This document shows positions 34,797-45,226 of a DNA stretch of 53,314 bases, one piece after another (the first letter of the stretch is position 1; each line of letters begins with the position of its first letter). The stretch lies in contig JABIHN010000087.1 in NCBI GenBank assembly GCA_018649625.1, positions 1 through 53,314 on the forward strand. Direction: 5' to 3'. Under the pieces are notes generated by a model that was not told where the DNA came from, searched no databases, and worked only from the letters and a program-made list of their open reading frames with translations. A program made the translations under genes and the position numbers. The DNA comes from Fidelibacterota bacterium (GTDB taxonomy: Bacteria > Fidelibacterota > Marinisomatia > Marinisomatales > UBA1611).

Positions 34797-37684
34797 CAAA
34801 ATTGTACCATAATTCCAAATTGGATTAACCGTGGACGAGAGTAATTACTTGGATTATAGTTTGCTTCATCTAACGAGAATTCATCTATTTTTAAAATTCT
34901 ATTATTTCTTAAGCGATTTATTTCCGGTAAATAAGCATTAGGCCCAGCTCTTCCAGTAATACTTCTCACAGAATTTTCATTTAATTGATTAAATATATTA
35001 AATACATTTATTATAAACCTGCTATTATATCCAAATAATACGGAAGATCTTACTAGCTTCAGGTCTACTCCCCAGCGAACTGGCTTACGTCCCACATTAT
35101 CCCACTCACCCCCTGGTAATGAAATTGATGGATCCAATGTTGAAGGTGAATACGGTAATCCTGAACCTAGTTGATTAACTAAACTAATATTCCATTTTTT
35201 ATTGGGACGATACGACATTGTTACATTTAAAGAATGACGCTGATCCCAATCTAAATACTTTATTTTCCTTACTGAAATTGTATATGAACCCATTCCTGGA
35301 CCAGAGAGAATACTTATATTTCTCAACATTTCAGGACTCGACGCACTACCTTTTGCCAACATATAAGTATAATCTACACCCGTATTAAATTTTCTATCAG
35401 GTGACTGATAATTAAATGAGAGTGTTGCGCCAGTGGAATTGCCATATTCTTTATTTACATATCTGTAAAATGTAGCCGCATTACTTAGGGTTAATATTTC
35501 TATACCCAACAAATCTTTAATATCTTTATGAAATATAACAAGCTCCATCGCCAAGTTACTGGTTATTTCTTGTTGATATCCCACTTCGTATTGGACTGTA
35601 TTTTCAGGTTTTAAATTGGGGTTCCCAATTCTAGACCCAATAATACTAAACTGATTATAGTGTGAAAGAACCGGATTTTGATACATTTTTTCATAGCTTG
35701 GTATTTGGAAAAAATGCCCATATGATAATCTTAACGCACCACTTGTAGATATTGGGAACGATAATCCAAAACGAGGACTAAATTTAAATTTACTTTTTGC
35801 TTGTTCATAATAACCATCTGCCCCAACAAATTCCGGGTATACTATCGAATAGTCAGGTGCCCAACGATCCTTTGGATTAAAATAATCTAATCTTAGCCCA
35901 GCATTTAAAATAATTTTACCAAGTTCCAATGATGTTTGAGTAAAACCTGATGCTTCCAATGGTTTTCGTGTATAATCTATATAGAATAAGTGATCAAATG
36001 CACTATCAGGGTGAGTCTCTCGTAACTGTAAATTACCAAATTCATAATTGGCAGTAGAATCACGAAATACATTATAGGGTATTTCAAACTCAAAAATTTC
36101 TGATCTCGACCACGGAAACTGCATAGTTTCATATCCTAATTTTTCGCGCATGGGCGAATTCAAATAATGCAATGCATGTTTTTTTATTTCAAAACCGCTT
36201 TTAATTTGAATGATATTATTAATTTGCCACGTTATATCTCCATTTGTTAAATGAATCAGTTGTTCATCATAATTTCGGTTCCAACTACTAATACCACCAA
36301 AATCATAACCTGTTAATTTCGCAGGGTCCCAAGCATTGACTGCTGTTGTTTGATATCGAGGGTCATTAGAATCCTTAAAAGTATATCGTTGGGAATTAGA
36401 TTTTTGTAATGAGTACCTTAAATTATAAAATATATTTATAGATGGGCTATGTGTCATAACCAGCATATATGACAAATTTTGATCAGCCCAGAATGAATTC
36501 CCATCTGGGCAAAATCGCCAAGAGGAACTATACCCTTTTCCATGAGAATCATTATAAAATGAATTGAGTGAAAATGTTAAATTTGATGATGGTTTGTATA
36601 CAAGTTTTAAATTTATATTAACTGTTTTTTCCCAATCCATGGGAATTATTTTGCCATCACCAGTATGTAATGAATCCGGAATAGGAATAACAATAGGATC
36701 TTTTGGATCAAAACTTGCTGAATACCATTCTCGATAAACTTCAATTTCCCAACCATCTTCAGGCATATACCTTCTTTCGCCATTTAGCCAACCATTTGAA
36801 TCAACTATCCGGCCATTCAAAAAAAATCCAATCTTACCAATTTTTTTTATGTTTAATAATGGTCCTGATACGGAAATTTTCATTTCTTTTTCTGACATAG
36901 GTTGAAACGTATCCAATGCTATATATTGAGGCTTATTAGAAGAATAGAATCCACCTATTAATTGTTCTATACTACCTTCATATTTTGCCCCGGGCATTTT
37001 AGTGACCACGTTAACTACACCCGATTGAGCAGAGCCATATTCGGCATTGAATGTTCCAGTAATTACTTGGAGTTCTTCAATAAAATTATTCTCAATTTCA
37101 ACCATAGACCCACCGGACTGACTGTAATTATCGGTCACAGGAATTCCATCAATCATATATGATATTTCTCTAGATCTTCCGCCTCTGATATGTAGATTAC
37201 CACTCGCATCAGAAACAACACCTGCTTGTAATTGAATTATATCTTCCAAAGAAGTAACAGGCAACAATTCAATTTCACTTCGATTAATATAAGATGCTGA
37301 ATTTGTGCGATCTAATTCAACAACTTTTCTTTTTGCAACAACGGTTATTTCTTCTCCTTCAATGATTGTTTCTCTTAAATAGAATTCTAATCTAGTCGTA
37401 CGATCTACCGATACATTTACATCTATAATGGTATATTTTTTATATCCAATCATTGATGCACTAACAGAGTATTCACCCGGTGGTATATTGATAATCATAA
37501 AACTTCCTTCTGTGCTGGAAGCAGCACCAAGCATAGTTTCACCAATTATAACATTAACGCCTGGAAGTGGTAAACCCGTTTTTTCATCTAAAACTATCCC
37601 ACCGATTTTACCCGTTGACCCTGCAATTAAATATCCAAAAAATATTATTGAACTAAACAGAATTTTCATTATTTTTTTCAGCAT
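34796..37684 (-). CDS. TonB-dependent receptor with carboxypeptidase-regulatory N-domain (cassette A)
   Basis: 962 residues. Signal peptide (about 1-21), then a carboxypeptidase-regulatory-like domain (about 22-105, GLPLPGVNVIIGETMLG), a plug domain (about 125-235, ending FNAEYGSAQSGVVNVVTK, with RGGRSREISYMIDGIPV) and a 22-strand-type barrel. This is the SusC-like/type IX-associated receptor build, but no SusD gene is next to it. Known receptors of this class import ligands using TonB energy; some act in protein export or surface assembly. It starts 5 bp after the PpiC-type lipoprotein and its stop overlaps the PorV-like start, so all are coupled. Confidence 0.92.
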   Translation of the reverse strand: MLKKIMKILFSSIIFFGYLIAGSTGKIGGIVLDEKTGLPLPGVNVIIGETMLGAASSTEGSFMIINIPPGEYSVSASMIGYKKYTIIDVNVSVDRTTRLEFYLRETIIEGEEITVVAKRKVVELDRTNSASYINRSEIELLPVTSLEDIIQLQAGVVSDASGNLHIRGGRSREISYMIDGIPVTDNYSQSGGSMVEIENNFIEELQVITGTFNAEYGSAQSGVVNVVTKMPGAKYEGSIEQLIGGFYSSNKPQYIALDTFQPMSEKEMKISVSGPLLNIKKIGKIGFFLNGRIVDSNGWLNGERRYMPEDGWEIEVYREWYSASFDPKDPIVIPIPDSLHTGDGKIIPMDWEKTVNINLKLVYKPSSNLTFSLNSFYNDSHGKGYSSSWRFCPDGNSFWADQNLSYMLVMTHSPSINIFYNLRYSLQKSNSQRYTFKDSNDPRYQTTAVNAWDPAKLTGYDFGGISSWNRNYDEQLIHLTNGDITWQINNIIQIKSGFEIKKHALHYLNSPMREKLGYETMQFPWSRSEIFEFEIPYNVFRDSTANYEFGNLQLRETHPDSAFDHLFYIDYTRKPLEASGFTQTSLELGKIILNAGLRLDYFNPKDRWAPDYSIVYPEFVGADGYYEQAKSKFKFSPRFGLSFPISTSGALRLSYGHFFQIPSYEKMYQNPVLSHYNQFSIIGSRIGNPNLKPENTVQYEVGYQQEITSNLAMELVIFHKDIKDLLGIEILTLSNAATFYRYVNKEYGNSTGATLSFNYQSPDRKFNTGVDYTYMLAKGSASSPEMLRNISILSGPGMGSYTISVRKIKYLDWDQRHSLNVTMSYRPNKKWNISLVNQLGSGLPYSPSTLDPSISLPGGEWDNVGRKPVRWGVDLKLVRSSVLFGYNSRFIINVFNIFNQLNENSVRSITGRAGPNAYLPEINRLRNNRILKIDEFSLDEANYNPSNYSRPRLIQFGIMVQF

Positions 37685-37688
37685 GGAA

Positions 37689-39089
37689 TTAGTCTATTAT
37701 ATTAACTTTATTTTGCAAATTCTTTTTTTCTAAAGCAACTTTAAGGGCTCGATCTAATTGATGACTATTTAATTTATATCTATATTTAGATTTTAATTCT
37801 GATTCTAGTATTTGTTTAAACTCTTTTTCGGTATCCAAATGTAATCGTCTAAGTTCAAATCGAGTTAATTCTTTTATATTTTTGGTAGCTATAGAATTAA
37901 TTTTTTCATCTGATTTTAATTTCACTTCCTGATAAAAAAGTTCATTTTTCAAAAGAGTTTCATAGATACTCTGAAGTTCATTATCTATATCATTCTCTTT
38001 ATGAAGATTCAATTTCCGTGCATGTAAAGAAAATAGGTTTTCCTGAGCAATCGCGTCAACGCGAAGCCTGAAATCAAACATATCAGTTGGTCGTTTCTTT
38101 TTATTTTCATAAATATCTTTTAAATAAAGTGTATCGTCATTAAAAGTTGCAACGATTTCATTTAATAATTGATCTGATATGTTTTTCAATAAAAATGCCT
38201 TATCATCTGTAATATTTAAATTTTGATTTATAATCATATCAGTTATCTTTTCATTTTCCTGATAACTAAACATAGGAGCCATTTGAATAAATCTTAACTT
38301 TGCTTTTTCTTTAATATAGTGCCGTCTTGTTCTATAAAGAGTTTTCCATATTTTGTTTTTGATTTCTTCAAAAGGCGGGGTGGATACAACTCGTTTTTCG
38401 CCTTTAAATAATATATAATAACCTGCTACACCTAAAAATGGCTTGGAATAGGAATAATCCTTTAATGTATCCATTACAGCACGAATAATTTCATCACCAA
38501 TAGATTCTCTTATTAGATAACCTAAATCTCCGCCTTTTTTATTCGATGCTATATCCTGAGAAAACTTTTTGGCCACTTCATGAAATGAATCACCATCTTC
38601 AAGTAAAGTATAAATAAAGTAAATAGAATCTTTTTGAGATTTTTTAAATTCTTGTTTTGACTTTTCAAAAAACGGCCTAAGAATATATTTCATATTATAT
38701 TGAAGACTATACTCCGAATAAAATCTATCTATAAGGCTATCAGTTATAACTGCATCAATAATTTCTGTCCTCATATATCGATAAAATAAAACTTTATTTT
38801 GACTATGGTTTAATTTTTTTATAAAACTTGGATTATTATATATTTTTTTATCCGTTGCATCTATTAAAGCAATTTTCTCAATTGCTTTATCGGAAACGAT
38901 TTTAATTAAATTTTCTTCAGTTGGTAATTCATTAAGTTTTTGTTTAGTACTAAGTAAATAATGATCTACGTATTCCGTTACTGAAACATCACCTCCATTA
39001 AATGATACCAAAATATCTTCATTTTGTTCTTTTGAGCAGTTCGTTAATAAAAAAACGAAAGCTATAATTAATAAAATTTGATTATACAT
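37689..39089 (-). CDS. PpiC-type (parvulin) peptidyl-prolyl isomerase lipoprotein (cassette A)
   Basis: 466 residues. The signal peptide ends in a lipobox (FLLTNC, Cys18). A SurA-like helical N-domain precedes a parvulin domain at about 140-245: the DGDSFHEVAKKFSQD, KGGDLGYLIRES and PFLGVAGYYILFKGEKR segments are the usual PpiC landmarks. The remainder (about 260-466) is helical, as in PrsA/SurA-type foldases. It probably folds or escorts the receptor, barrel and surface protein encoded directly downstream. First gene of cassette A; a TATAAT hexamer lies just upstream of its ATG on the coding strand, but I am not sure it is the promoter. Confidence 0.85.
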   Translation of the reverse strand: MYNQILLIIAFVFLLTNCSKEQNEDILVSFNGGDVSVTEYVDHYLLSTKQKLNELPTEENLIKIVSDKAIEKIALIDATDKKIYNNPSFIKKLNHSQNKVLFYRYMRTEIIDAVITDSLIDRFYSEYSLQYNMKYILRPFFEKSKQEFKKSQKDSIYFIYTLLEDGDSFHEVAKKFSQDIASNKKGGDLGYLIRESIGDEIIRAVMDTLKDYSYSKPFLGVAGYYILFKGEKRVVSTPPFEEIKNKIWKTLYRTRRHYIKEKAKLRFIQMAPMFSYQENEKITDMIINQNLNITDDKAFLLKNISDQLLNEIVATFNDDTLYLKDIYENKKKRPTDMFDFRLRVDAIAQENLFSLHARKLNLHKENDIDNELQSIYETLLKNELFYQEVKLKSDEKINSIATKNIKELTRFELRRLHLDTEKEFKQILESELKSKYRYKLNSHQLDRALKVALEKKNLQNKVNIID

Positions 39090-39120
39090 TTGATTAGATT
39101 ATATTTTATAATAAAGAAAA

Positions 39121-39155
39121 TAAAATGGGTTTATCATAATGATAAACCCATTTTA
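39121..39155 (-). terminator. Strong terminator between cargo gene and cassette A
   Basis: TAAAATGGGTTTATCA pairs perfectly with TGATAAACCCATTTTA around a TAA loop (16-bp stem). It lies just after the stop at 39179 on the - strand and is followed there by a T-rich run, so it should end the CBM9-like transcript and insulate cassette A. Confidence 0.85.
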
Positions 39156-39178
39156 TTATTATTTTTAAGAAGCGCTAA

Positions 39179-41221
39179 TTACTTTAATAAAACCATAGAC
39201 TTAGTAATTGTACTGGCATCCATTTTCAATGAATAAAAATAGATTCCACTAGAGACTTGGTTGCCACTCCCATCCAATCCATTCCACTTTACATTATGTT
39301 CACCACTGTGCTGATATCCATCAACTAAAGTAGCAACTCTTTGTCCTGTAATATTATAAACAGTTAGATTAATGCTCCCACTAATTGGGATATTAAATGA
39401 AATGTTTGTTTGTGGATTAAACGGATTTGGAAAATTATCATTTAAAATAAATTCCCTTGGCAATGAAGACGAATCATCATTACCAAGAACGACCACTTCA
39501 CCGCGAGGAGAAACATCGGTACCCCAATCATCGATAGGTGTTTCTGTCATCCCCACCACTGCGAAATTTGACAAATCGTCCATATCATCAAATCCCATTG
39601 CTGACCAATAATTACGTAGAGTTCTTAATGATATCCCAACTTGAAGGTAATCATCCCCCCAACGACTTGCAAACCAATCGGGAAAACCGTCAATTAAATC
39701 TGCACTTCCATCACCATCAGCATCAAGATCAGAGCTATTATTTAGAAGCGAGCCATCGTAATCAAACACAGTTTCAAGTGAAGGATTAGTAATGTCATAA
39801 TTGAAAATTTCATAATCATCACCATCGTCCGTTTGTCCATCATAACCATGATAATCTGCAGCCCAATAACTAATATAGTCATATTCTGTACTATCAGCAT
39901 TTGCATGATAATTAGTGCTGGTACCCCACTCGAGCAACATTTCAGTACCTATAGCATCAGTATCTGCCATACCTTGGCTATTTAAATAACCAACTGGTGT
40001 ATAATGACCTTCATAATAATGGCTATTCCAACCAGTGGTTACATCATTATCTATATCAATTAGTAACTTGTAATAACCTCTATTTTTATATTCACCATCG
40101 TCATTTGTATATGCCATGTTTGGCCAAGCCGGCCCACCATGGAATTTCAAACTCCAATATAAAGCATCATCGGCGACATTTACAAAAGCTTTAACTTCAG
40201 CAATATCTACAATATCTGTAACAGCAGCACCCACTTCTGATGGATAGGCACCATCAAGGTTATCAACTGCCGTTGCTAAAGCAGATTGAGCAGCAAATTC
40301 AGCTTCGCTTGGAAAGGTAGGACGTGATGGTTGGTCACTAAGAGTAAATGAGCCTCCAGAAGACATATCTGTACCCCAATCATCAATAGGCGTTTCTACC
40401 ATACCCGCAAATCCAATAACATCGCCTGCATTAAAATAATCAAGTCCAAGGTCAGCATAATAATCTTTAAGTGGCTCAATTTCAACAGCAAATTCTAAAA
40501 AATCACTTCCCCAACCATGTCCATTCCAAAAATGTCTATTATCTGCACTAAGTGCATCACTATCAGTAGAGCCAATTTGTAGGGCACCTTCCCATAATAG
40601 CGATGTGGCAACATCAATATCTTCTACACTCATATCATAGATTTCATAATCATCACCGTCATCAGTTTGCCCATCATAGCCACTATAATCAGCAGCCCAA
40701 TAACTAAAATATTCTATTGGTGTACTATCAGCAACAGCATGATATTCAGAACTAGCACCCCACTCGAGAAGCATTTCAGTTCCAATAGCATCTGTATCTG
40801 TCATCCCTTGGCTATTTAAATAACCGACTGGTGTATAATGACCTTCATAATAATGGCTATTCCAACCAGTGGAAGCATCATTATCTACATCTAGAAGGAT
40901 TTTATAATACCCTCTATTTTTGTATTCACCTTGATCATTTGTATATGCCATGTTTGGCCAAGCTGGCCCAGCCTGAAACTTGAGATATGCATAAAGAACA
41001 TTTCCCACAACAGTAGCCTTTACTTCTGCAAGATCAACAATATCAGTTACAGCAGCACCAACTTCAGATGGATAAGCACCATCAAGGTTGTCCGATGCTG
41101 TTACACCTGATATATTCACCCAGTCTGAATCGTCTCCATCCATTACCATTTGAGCAACTGATGTATTTAAACATAGGCTAAATAGTACTAGAGGAAGAAC
41201 TTTCATTATCGTTTGGTTCAT
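39179..41221 (-). CDS. Secreted protein with two near-identical CBM9-like modules and type IX sorting domain
   Basis: About 680 residues from the ATG at 41221, preceded by AAAGGAAAG; a GTG at 41245 would add eight residues. A signal peptide (ending NTSVAQ) leads to two tandem CBM9-like modules that repeat at a 278-residue period. The matching blocks include DNLDGAYPSEVGAAVTDIVD, GPAWPNMAYTND, GEYKNRGYYK, HYYEGHYTPVGYLNSQGM and AIGTEMLLEWG. The first module also has the start MVMDGDDSDW. The tail is a type-A sorting domain (FPNPFNPQTNISF ... KSMVLLK). Extracellular binding of a carbohydrate or other ligand is inferred. The period is a multiple of three and the reading frame is intact, so both modules are likely used. 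Confidence 0.82.
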   Translation of the reverse strand: MNQTIMKVLPLVLFSLCLNTSVAQMVMDGDDSDWVNISGVTASDNLDGAYPSEVGAAVTDIVDLAEVKATVVGNVLYAYLKFQAGPAWPNMAYTNDQGEYKNRGYYKILLDVDNDASTGWNSHYYEGHYTPVGYLNSQGMTDTDAIGTEMLLEWGASSEYHAVADSTPIEYFSYWAADYSGYDGQTDDGDDYEIYDMSVEDIDVATSLLWEGALQIGSTDSDALSADNRHFWNGHGWGSDFLEFAVEIEPLKDYYADLGLDYFNAGDVIGFAGMVETPIDDWGTDMSSGGSFTLSDQPSRPTFPSEAEFAAQSALATAVDNLDGAYPSEVGAAVTDIVDIAEVKAFVNVADDALYWSLKFHGGPAWPNMAYTNDDGEYKNRGYYKLLIDIDNDVTTGWNSHYYEGHYTPVGYLNSQGMADTDAIGTEMLLEWGTSTNYHANADSTEYDYISYWAADYHGYDGQTDDGDDYEIFNYDITNPSLETVFDYDGSLLNNSSDLDADGDGSADLIDGFPDWFASRWGDDYLQVGISLRTLRNYWSAMGFDDMDDLSNFAVVGMTETPIDDWGTDVSPRGEVVVLGNDDSSSLPREFILNDNFPNPFNPQTNISFNIPISGSINLTVYNITGQRVATLVDGYQHSGEHNVKWNGLDGSGNQVSSGIYFYSLKMDASTITKSMVLLK
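39795..41105. repeat. Internal 834-bp-period duplication
   Basis: The DNA blocks around 39830-40260 and 40660-41095 are nearly identical over long runs, for example GGTGTATAATGACCTTCATA in both, at an offset of 834 bp. Similarity at the DNA level, not only protein level, indicates a recent duplication or homogenisation by gene conversion. Outer limits are approximate. Confidence 0.8.
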
Positions 41222-41401
41222 AGTTACTTTCCTTTTTTTGTTCACTTGTTATTTTGCGCTTCATTTTGATTCAAGCACTCAAAAAAGTACTAAATTATAC
41301 AATAACATCCTAATAATAATGTAATATCATTTTTTTTTCTATCTAGTTTTTCTTAAACTAAAGAATGTTTATTATAAATTATTTGTTATAAACCTATTGA
41401 A

Positions 41402-42763
41402 ATGAGAGCGTTAAATACGATTTTGAACTTTTTTATTGCCCTAATTACACTTTTTTACTTTATCGACTGTACTAATGTTGAAGATAAATTTGAAGTTACC
41501 CAACTAACATTTAACACTTACAATCATAGCCTTGATAATAATGATAATTTTTCACCAAATGGACAATGGCTGGTTTACGATACACGAATGGAAAATGGTG
41601 GAATTCGAATGGGACAAACCATTGAACGAGTTCATCTTGGATCGGGGGAAATAGATACAATATATATGGCTCCGAATAAGAGTGAATATGGCCCGGGTCT
41701 GGGTGCTGTCAGTTATAACCCCACCAAAGATCAAGTTGTTTTTATTCACGGATTGTTAAATCCAACCAAAGATGAGCCCTACACATTTACCCGACGATTT
41801 GGCGCTATCGTAAATATAGGTCAGCCAAATGATATGGTCGCTTTAGATGCACGAGATGTAACCTTCCCATTTACCAAAGGAGCTTTACGGGGTGGAACCC
41901 ACCGCCATGAATTCAGTGGAGATGGGAAATGGGTTGGATATACGTATAATGATGCATTAATGGCGATTAATTTTCCAGAAAAGAATCTGCGTACAATTGG
42001 CGTTTCAAAAATTGGAAATTCAATTTCTGTAAAGTCAATAAATCGGAAAAATTTCAACGGTATATCAGAAACAGTAGTAGCTGTTTCTGTAACGCCTAAT
42101 CCTGAATCCGGTTCAGATGACATATCTCATGCCGCTGATGATAGTTGGGTTGGTACATCTGGCTATATCAATAAAAATGGAATACGGCAAAGAGCACGAG
42201 CCTTTTTGGGGGAAGTCAGATCAAAAACAAACCAAAAAGTGAAAGAATTATTTATTGTTGATATACCTGAGAATCTAGACTTAACACATGAATCAATTGA
42301 AATTGCTGGCACGCTCTCTAATTTACCTACACCGCCAAAAAAAATTTTACAAAGGCGGTTAACATGGACAGCTGAAACAGAATTTCCAGGGTGCAGTGGA
42401 ATTGTAAGATCTTCTCCTGATGGGAACAAAATAGCTTATCTTTCACGAGATGAGAATGGCATTCAGCAAGTTTTTCTCATGTCACCATTGGATGGTAAAC
42501 CAACACAGTTGACATCCTTTGACTCATCGGTTCAATCAGGTGTTCGTTGGAACTCAACAGGAACCCATGTCATTTTTTCATTAAATAATTCAATAACTCT
42601 TTTCAATTCTAAATCAAAAAAATGGATATCCATTACACGTAAATTCGAGCAACAACCATCTGGTATTGTATGGTCTCATGATGATAAAACAATTGCATTT
42701 AATCTTAGAGATCAGAACCAAAATCAACAAATTTTCATAATAAATTCCATTGATTTAAATTAA
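41402..42763 (+). CDS. TolB/PD40-type beta-propeller lipoprotein (DUF3748/YidR-like)
   Basis: 453 residues. The signal peptide ends LFYFIDC, a lipobox-like sequence with Cys23. The body has PD40/WD40-like blades: QLTFNTYNHSLDNNDNFSPN, NGQWLVYDTR, SSPDGNKIAYLSRDENG and WSHDDKTIAFNLRD. The N-terminal NHxLDN...WLVYDTR arrangement recalls the DUF3748 family (E. coli YidR); I am moderately sure of this. Function of that family is unknown. It is divergent from the CBM9-like cargo gene across a 180-bp AT-rich gap and 54 bp before the DUF5916-like gene, with which it may form an operon. Confidence 0.7.
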   Translation: MRALNTILNFFIALITLFYFIDCTNVEDKFEVTQLTFNTYNHSLDNNDNFSPNGQWLVYDTRMENGGIRMGQTIERVHLGSGEIDTIYMAPNKSEYGPGLGAVSYNPTKDQVVFIHGLLNPTKDEPYTFTRRFGAIVNIGQPNDMVALDARDVTFPFTKGALRGGTHRHEFSGDGKWVGYTYNDALMAINFPEKNLRTIGVSKIGNSISVKSINRKNFNGISETVVAVSVTPNPESGSDDISHAADDSWVGTSGYINKNGIRQRARAFLGEVRSKTNQKVKELFIVDIPENLDLTHESIEIAGTLSNLPTPPKKILQRRLTWTAETEFPGCSGIVRSSPDGNKIAYLSRDENGIQQVFLMSPLDGKPTQLTSFDSSVQSGVRWNSTGTHVIFSLNNSITLFNSKSKKWISITRKFEQQPSGIVWSHDDKTIAFNLRDQNQNQQIFIINSIDLN

Positions 42764-42817
42764 CTCATTTATTCTCGACAAAAGCTTCATAATATCCCTA
42801 CCCAATTTCAAGGTAAA

Positions 42818-45226
42818 ATGAATCTTTTCAAAAATTTAATCATCAGTTTTATTGCTACATTTGCAGCTCTTTTTTCAGATACAAGGGAATTAACAATTTC
42901 CCCTACATTAACATCTCCCGTTATTGATGGGGTCATTAACGATTCTGCTTGGGAAAAAATAAATCCAACATCACATTTTATTCAATCAAGCCCTAACCCA
43001 GGCAAACCCATGACCGAAAAGACAGAAGTCAGGGTGACATATTCCGAAGACTCACTATATGTTTTTGCCATGCTTTACGATTCGAGTCCAGATAGTATAA
43101 TGACTCAAATGACGGGTAGAGAAGGCATTGGAAATTCAGAATACTTTTCACTAACCATTGATACATTTAAAGATAAAATGAATGGATATCGATTTGGTGT
43201 TTCTTCAGCAAACTCTCGTAGCGAAGGTCGAATTTCAAATGAAAGATATAATGGGCAATGGAATGCCATTTGGAATAGCCAAGTTACATTTAATGATAGC
43301 GGATGGGCTCTAGAGTTATCTATCCCCTTTTCTATATTAAGATTTTCTAATGAGAATAAACAAGGTTGGCGAATAAACTTCAATCGCACCATTCGGAGAA
43401 AAAATGAATCAGGATCGTGGAATGAAGTGAAACCAACAATTGCAGGTTCCATGACACAGATGGGGGAATTATTTGGAATACGCGGAGTAAAATCTCATTC
43501 TCAACTTGTATTAACTCCCTATTTATCATCTGCTGTACAATTTGGAGAATCATTTCGAGCTGGATCTGCCCAAGCATATCGAGGTGGAATCGATCTGCAT
43601 TTCACCCCAAATAAAACAACAATTCTTGATATGATATTATTGCCTGACTATGGTCAAGTCACTTCTGATAATAAAGTACTAAATTTAAGTTACTCAGAAA
43701 TTGTATATGGAGAACAAAGACCATTTTTCAGCGAGGGAATGAATTTATTTAATAAAGGTGGTTTATTTCTTTCTCGTAGAATTGGTGGGAAACCATCTAA
43801 AATAGAATCTATATATAACGAAATGAATGATACAGATTCTATTGTTTCAAACCCCGCGGAAAGTGCACTATTAAATGCAACTAAATATGTCAAACATTTG
43901 AATGACAATGCCAGTTACGGTATTTTTAACGCATCAACAGAAAAAACATATGCAATTATAGAAGATTCTAATCACGTACAACGATCTGTATTGACCGAAC
44001 CATTTGTGAATTATAATGTATTTGTTTACGATAAAATTATTCGAAATAATTCAACTGTTACCTATACAAATACAAATGTATATCGTGCGAATGTGTCATT
44101 TAATAACGCTTCTGTAAATGGAATTACATTCCAACTTAAAAACCCTTCAAACACTTATGCTATAGCTGGAAATTCTAAATATTCTTCCGTTAGCCAAGAT
44201 GATTCAATAGGAACTGGATATCAATATAAGATACAGGCACTAAAGACGAGTGGGAAAACTCGATTTACTCTATCACATTATGCCGAAAGTGATACGTATA
44301 ATCCAAATGACCTAGGCTATTTACATGCAAATAATGAATTTTCTTATCATGGTCGAGTGAGTTATTCTCTATATGACCCAATTGGCCCATTCCTAAGAAG
44401 CTCAATATCAGCATCTGCAAAATATCGCCAATTATTTAAGCCGAGAACTTATACAGACTCTCGTCTATCTTTTAATAGTTCTGCCACATTTACAAATTAT
44501 ATAAGTAGCTCATTTGGTGTGACTTTTCAACCTGGGAATGCATATGATTATTTAGAACCACGAAGAAAACTATTTGATAAGAAATTACTTCTCCCTTCCT
44601 ATTACCAGATGCATGGACATATAAGTACGGATGGACGAAAAAAAATTGGAATGTCTGGAGGAATATACTGGATAGATCGAAAAGGGTTTTCTGAAACAGG
44701 GCTTTCACTATGGAGTTCTATTTGGTATAGATTTAATGACCAATCATCTATGAGTTATAGTATTAGTACAAATAACGAGTTCAATGATCATGGATGGGTC
44801 ACTGAAGTAAATGATTCAACAATCTTTGGCGCACGGAATATTGAAAAAATTGAAAATAATTTTTCATTGGGTCATCGATTTTCAAAAGATCTTTCAATGG
44901 GAATGAGAGTCCGTCATTATTGGACACAGGGACATTATGTAGATTTTTTCAATTTAGAAAATAATGGAGAACTCAGTTCAATTCCCTGGGGAATAAATAA
45001 TGACTTTAATTATAATACCTTTAATATTGACTTTAACCTGTCCTGGCAGTTTTTACCATTAAGCCAATTATCATTATCTATCAAGGATTCCTTTTCAAAC
45101 TATACATCAGATATAACTGGAAACTATGTTTCAAATTTCAATGATATTATCCAACAACCAAGGTCAAAACAAATCTCATTAAAAATGATTTATTATTTTG
45201 ACTCATCACCTTACCTATTACGATAA
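42818..45226 (+). CDS. DUF5916-like protein with CBM9-like N-domain
   Basis: 802 residues. Signal peptide (about 1-20), then a CBM9-like domain beginning SPVIDGVINDSAWEK and running to about 200 (YRFGVSSANSRSEG, WALELSIPFSILRF). The C-terminal 580 residues carry the DUF5916 hallmark run around YGEQRPFFSEGMNLF, SRRIGG and TILDMILLPDYGQV, followed by beta-strand-rich sequence ending LKMIYYFDS, which looks like an outer-membrane barrel. Members of this family are common in Bacteroidetes and relatives; their function is not established. It overlaps the convergent thioredoxin-like gene by 9 bp. An AAGGTAAA-type ribosome site is adjacent to the ATG. Confidence 0.85.
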   Translation: MNLFKNLIISFIATFAALFSDTRELTISPTLTSPVIDGVINDSAWEKINPTSHFIQSSPNPGKPMTEKTEVRVTYSEDSLYVFAMLYDSSPDSIMTQMTGREGIGNSEYFSLTIDTFKDKMNGYRFGVSSANSRSEGRISNERYNGQWNAIWNSQVTFNDSGWALELSIPFSILRFSNENKQGWRINFNRTIRRKNESGSWNEVKPTIAGSMTQMGELFGIRGVKSHSQLVLTPYLSSAVQFGESFRAGSAQAYRGGIDLHFTPNKTTILDMILLPDYGQVTSDNKVLNLSYSEIVYGEQRPFFSEGMNLFNKGGLFLSRRIGGKPSKIESIYNEMNDTDSIVSNPAESALLNATKYVKHLNDNASYGIFNASTEKTYAIIEDSNHVQRSVLTEPFVNYNVFVYDKIIRNNSTVTYTNTNVYRANVSFNNASVNGITFQLKNPSNTYAIAGNSKYSSVSQDDSIGTGYQYKIQALKTSGKTRFTLSHYAESDTYNPNDLGYLHANNEFSYHGRVSYSLYDPIGPFLRSSISASAKYRQLFKPRTYTDSRLSFNSSATFTNYISSSFGVTFQPGNAYDYLEPRRKLFDKKLLLPSYYQMHGHISTDGRKKIGMSGGIYWIDRKGFSETGLSLWSSIWYRFNDQSSMSYSISTNNEFNDHGWVTEVNDSTIFGARNIEKIENNFSLGHRFSKDLSMGMRVRHYWTQGHYVDFFNLENNGELSSIPWGINNDFNYNTFNIDFNLSWQFLPLSQLSLSIKDSFSNYTSDITGNYVSNFNDIIQQPRSKQISLKMIYYFDSSPYLLR

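Noticed and set aside
43105-43452. 115-codon antisense frame inside the DUF5916-like gene
   Set aside because: Shadow of a well-supported gene on the other strand; composition follows that gene's codons.
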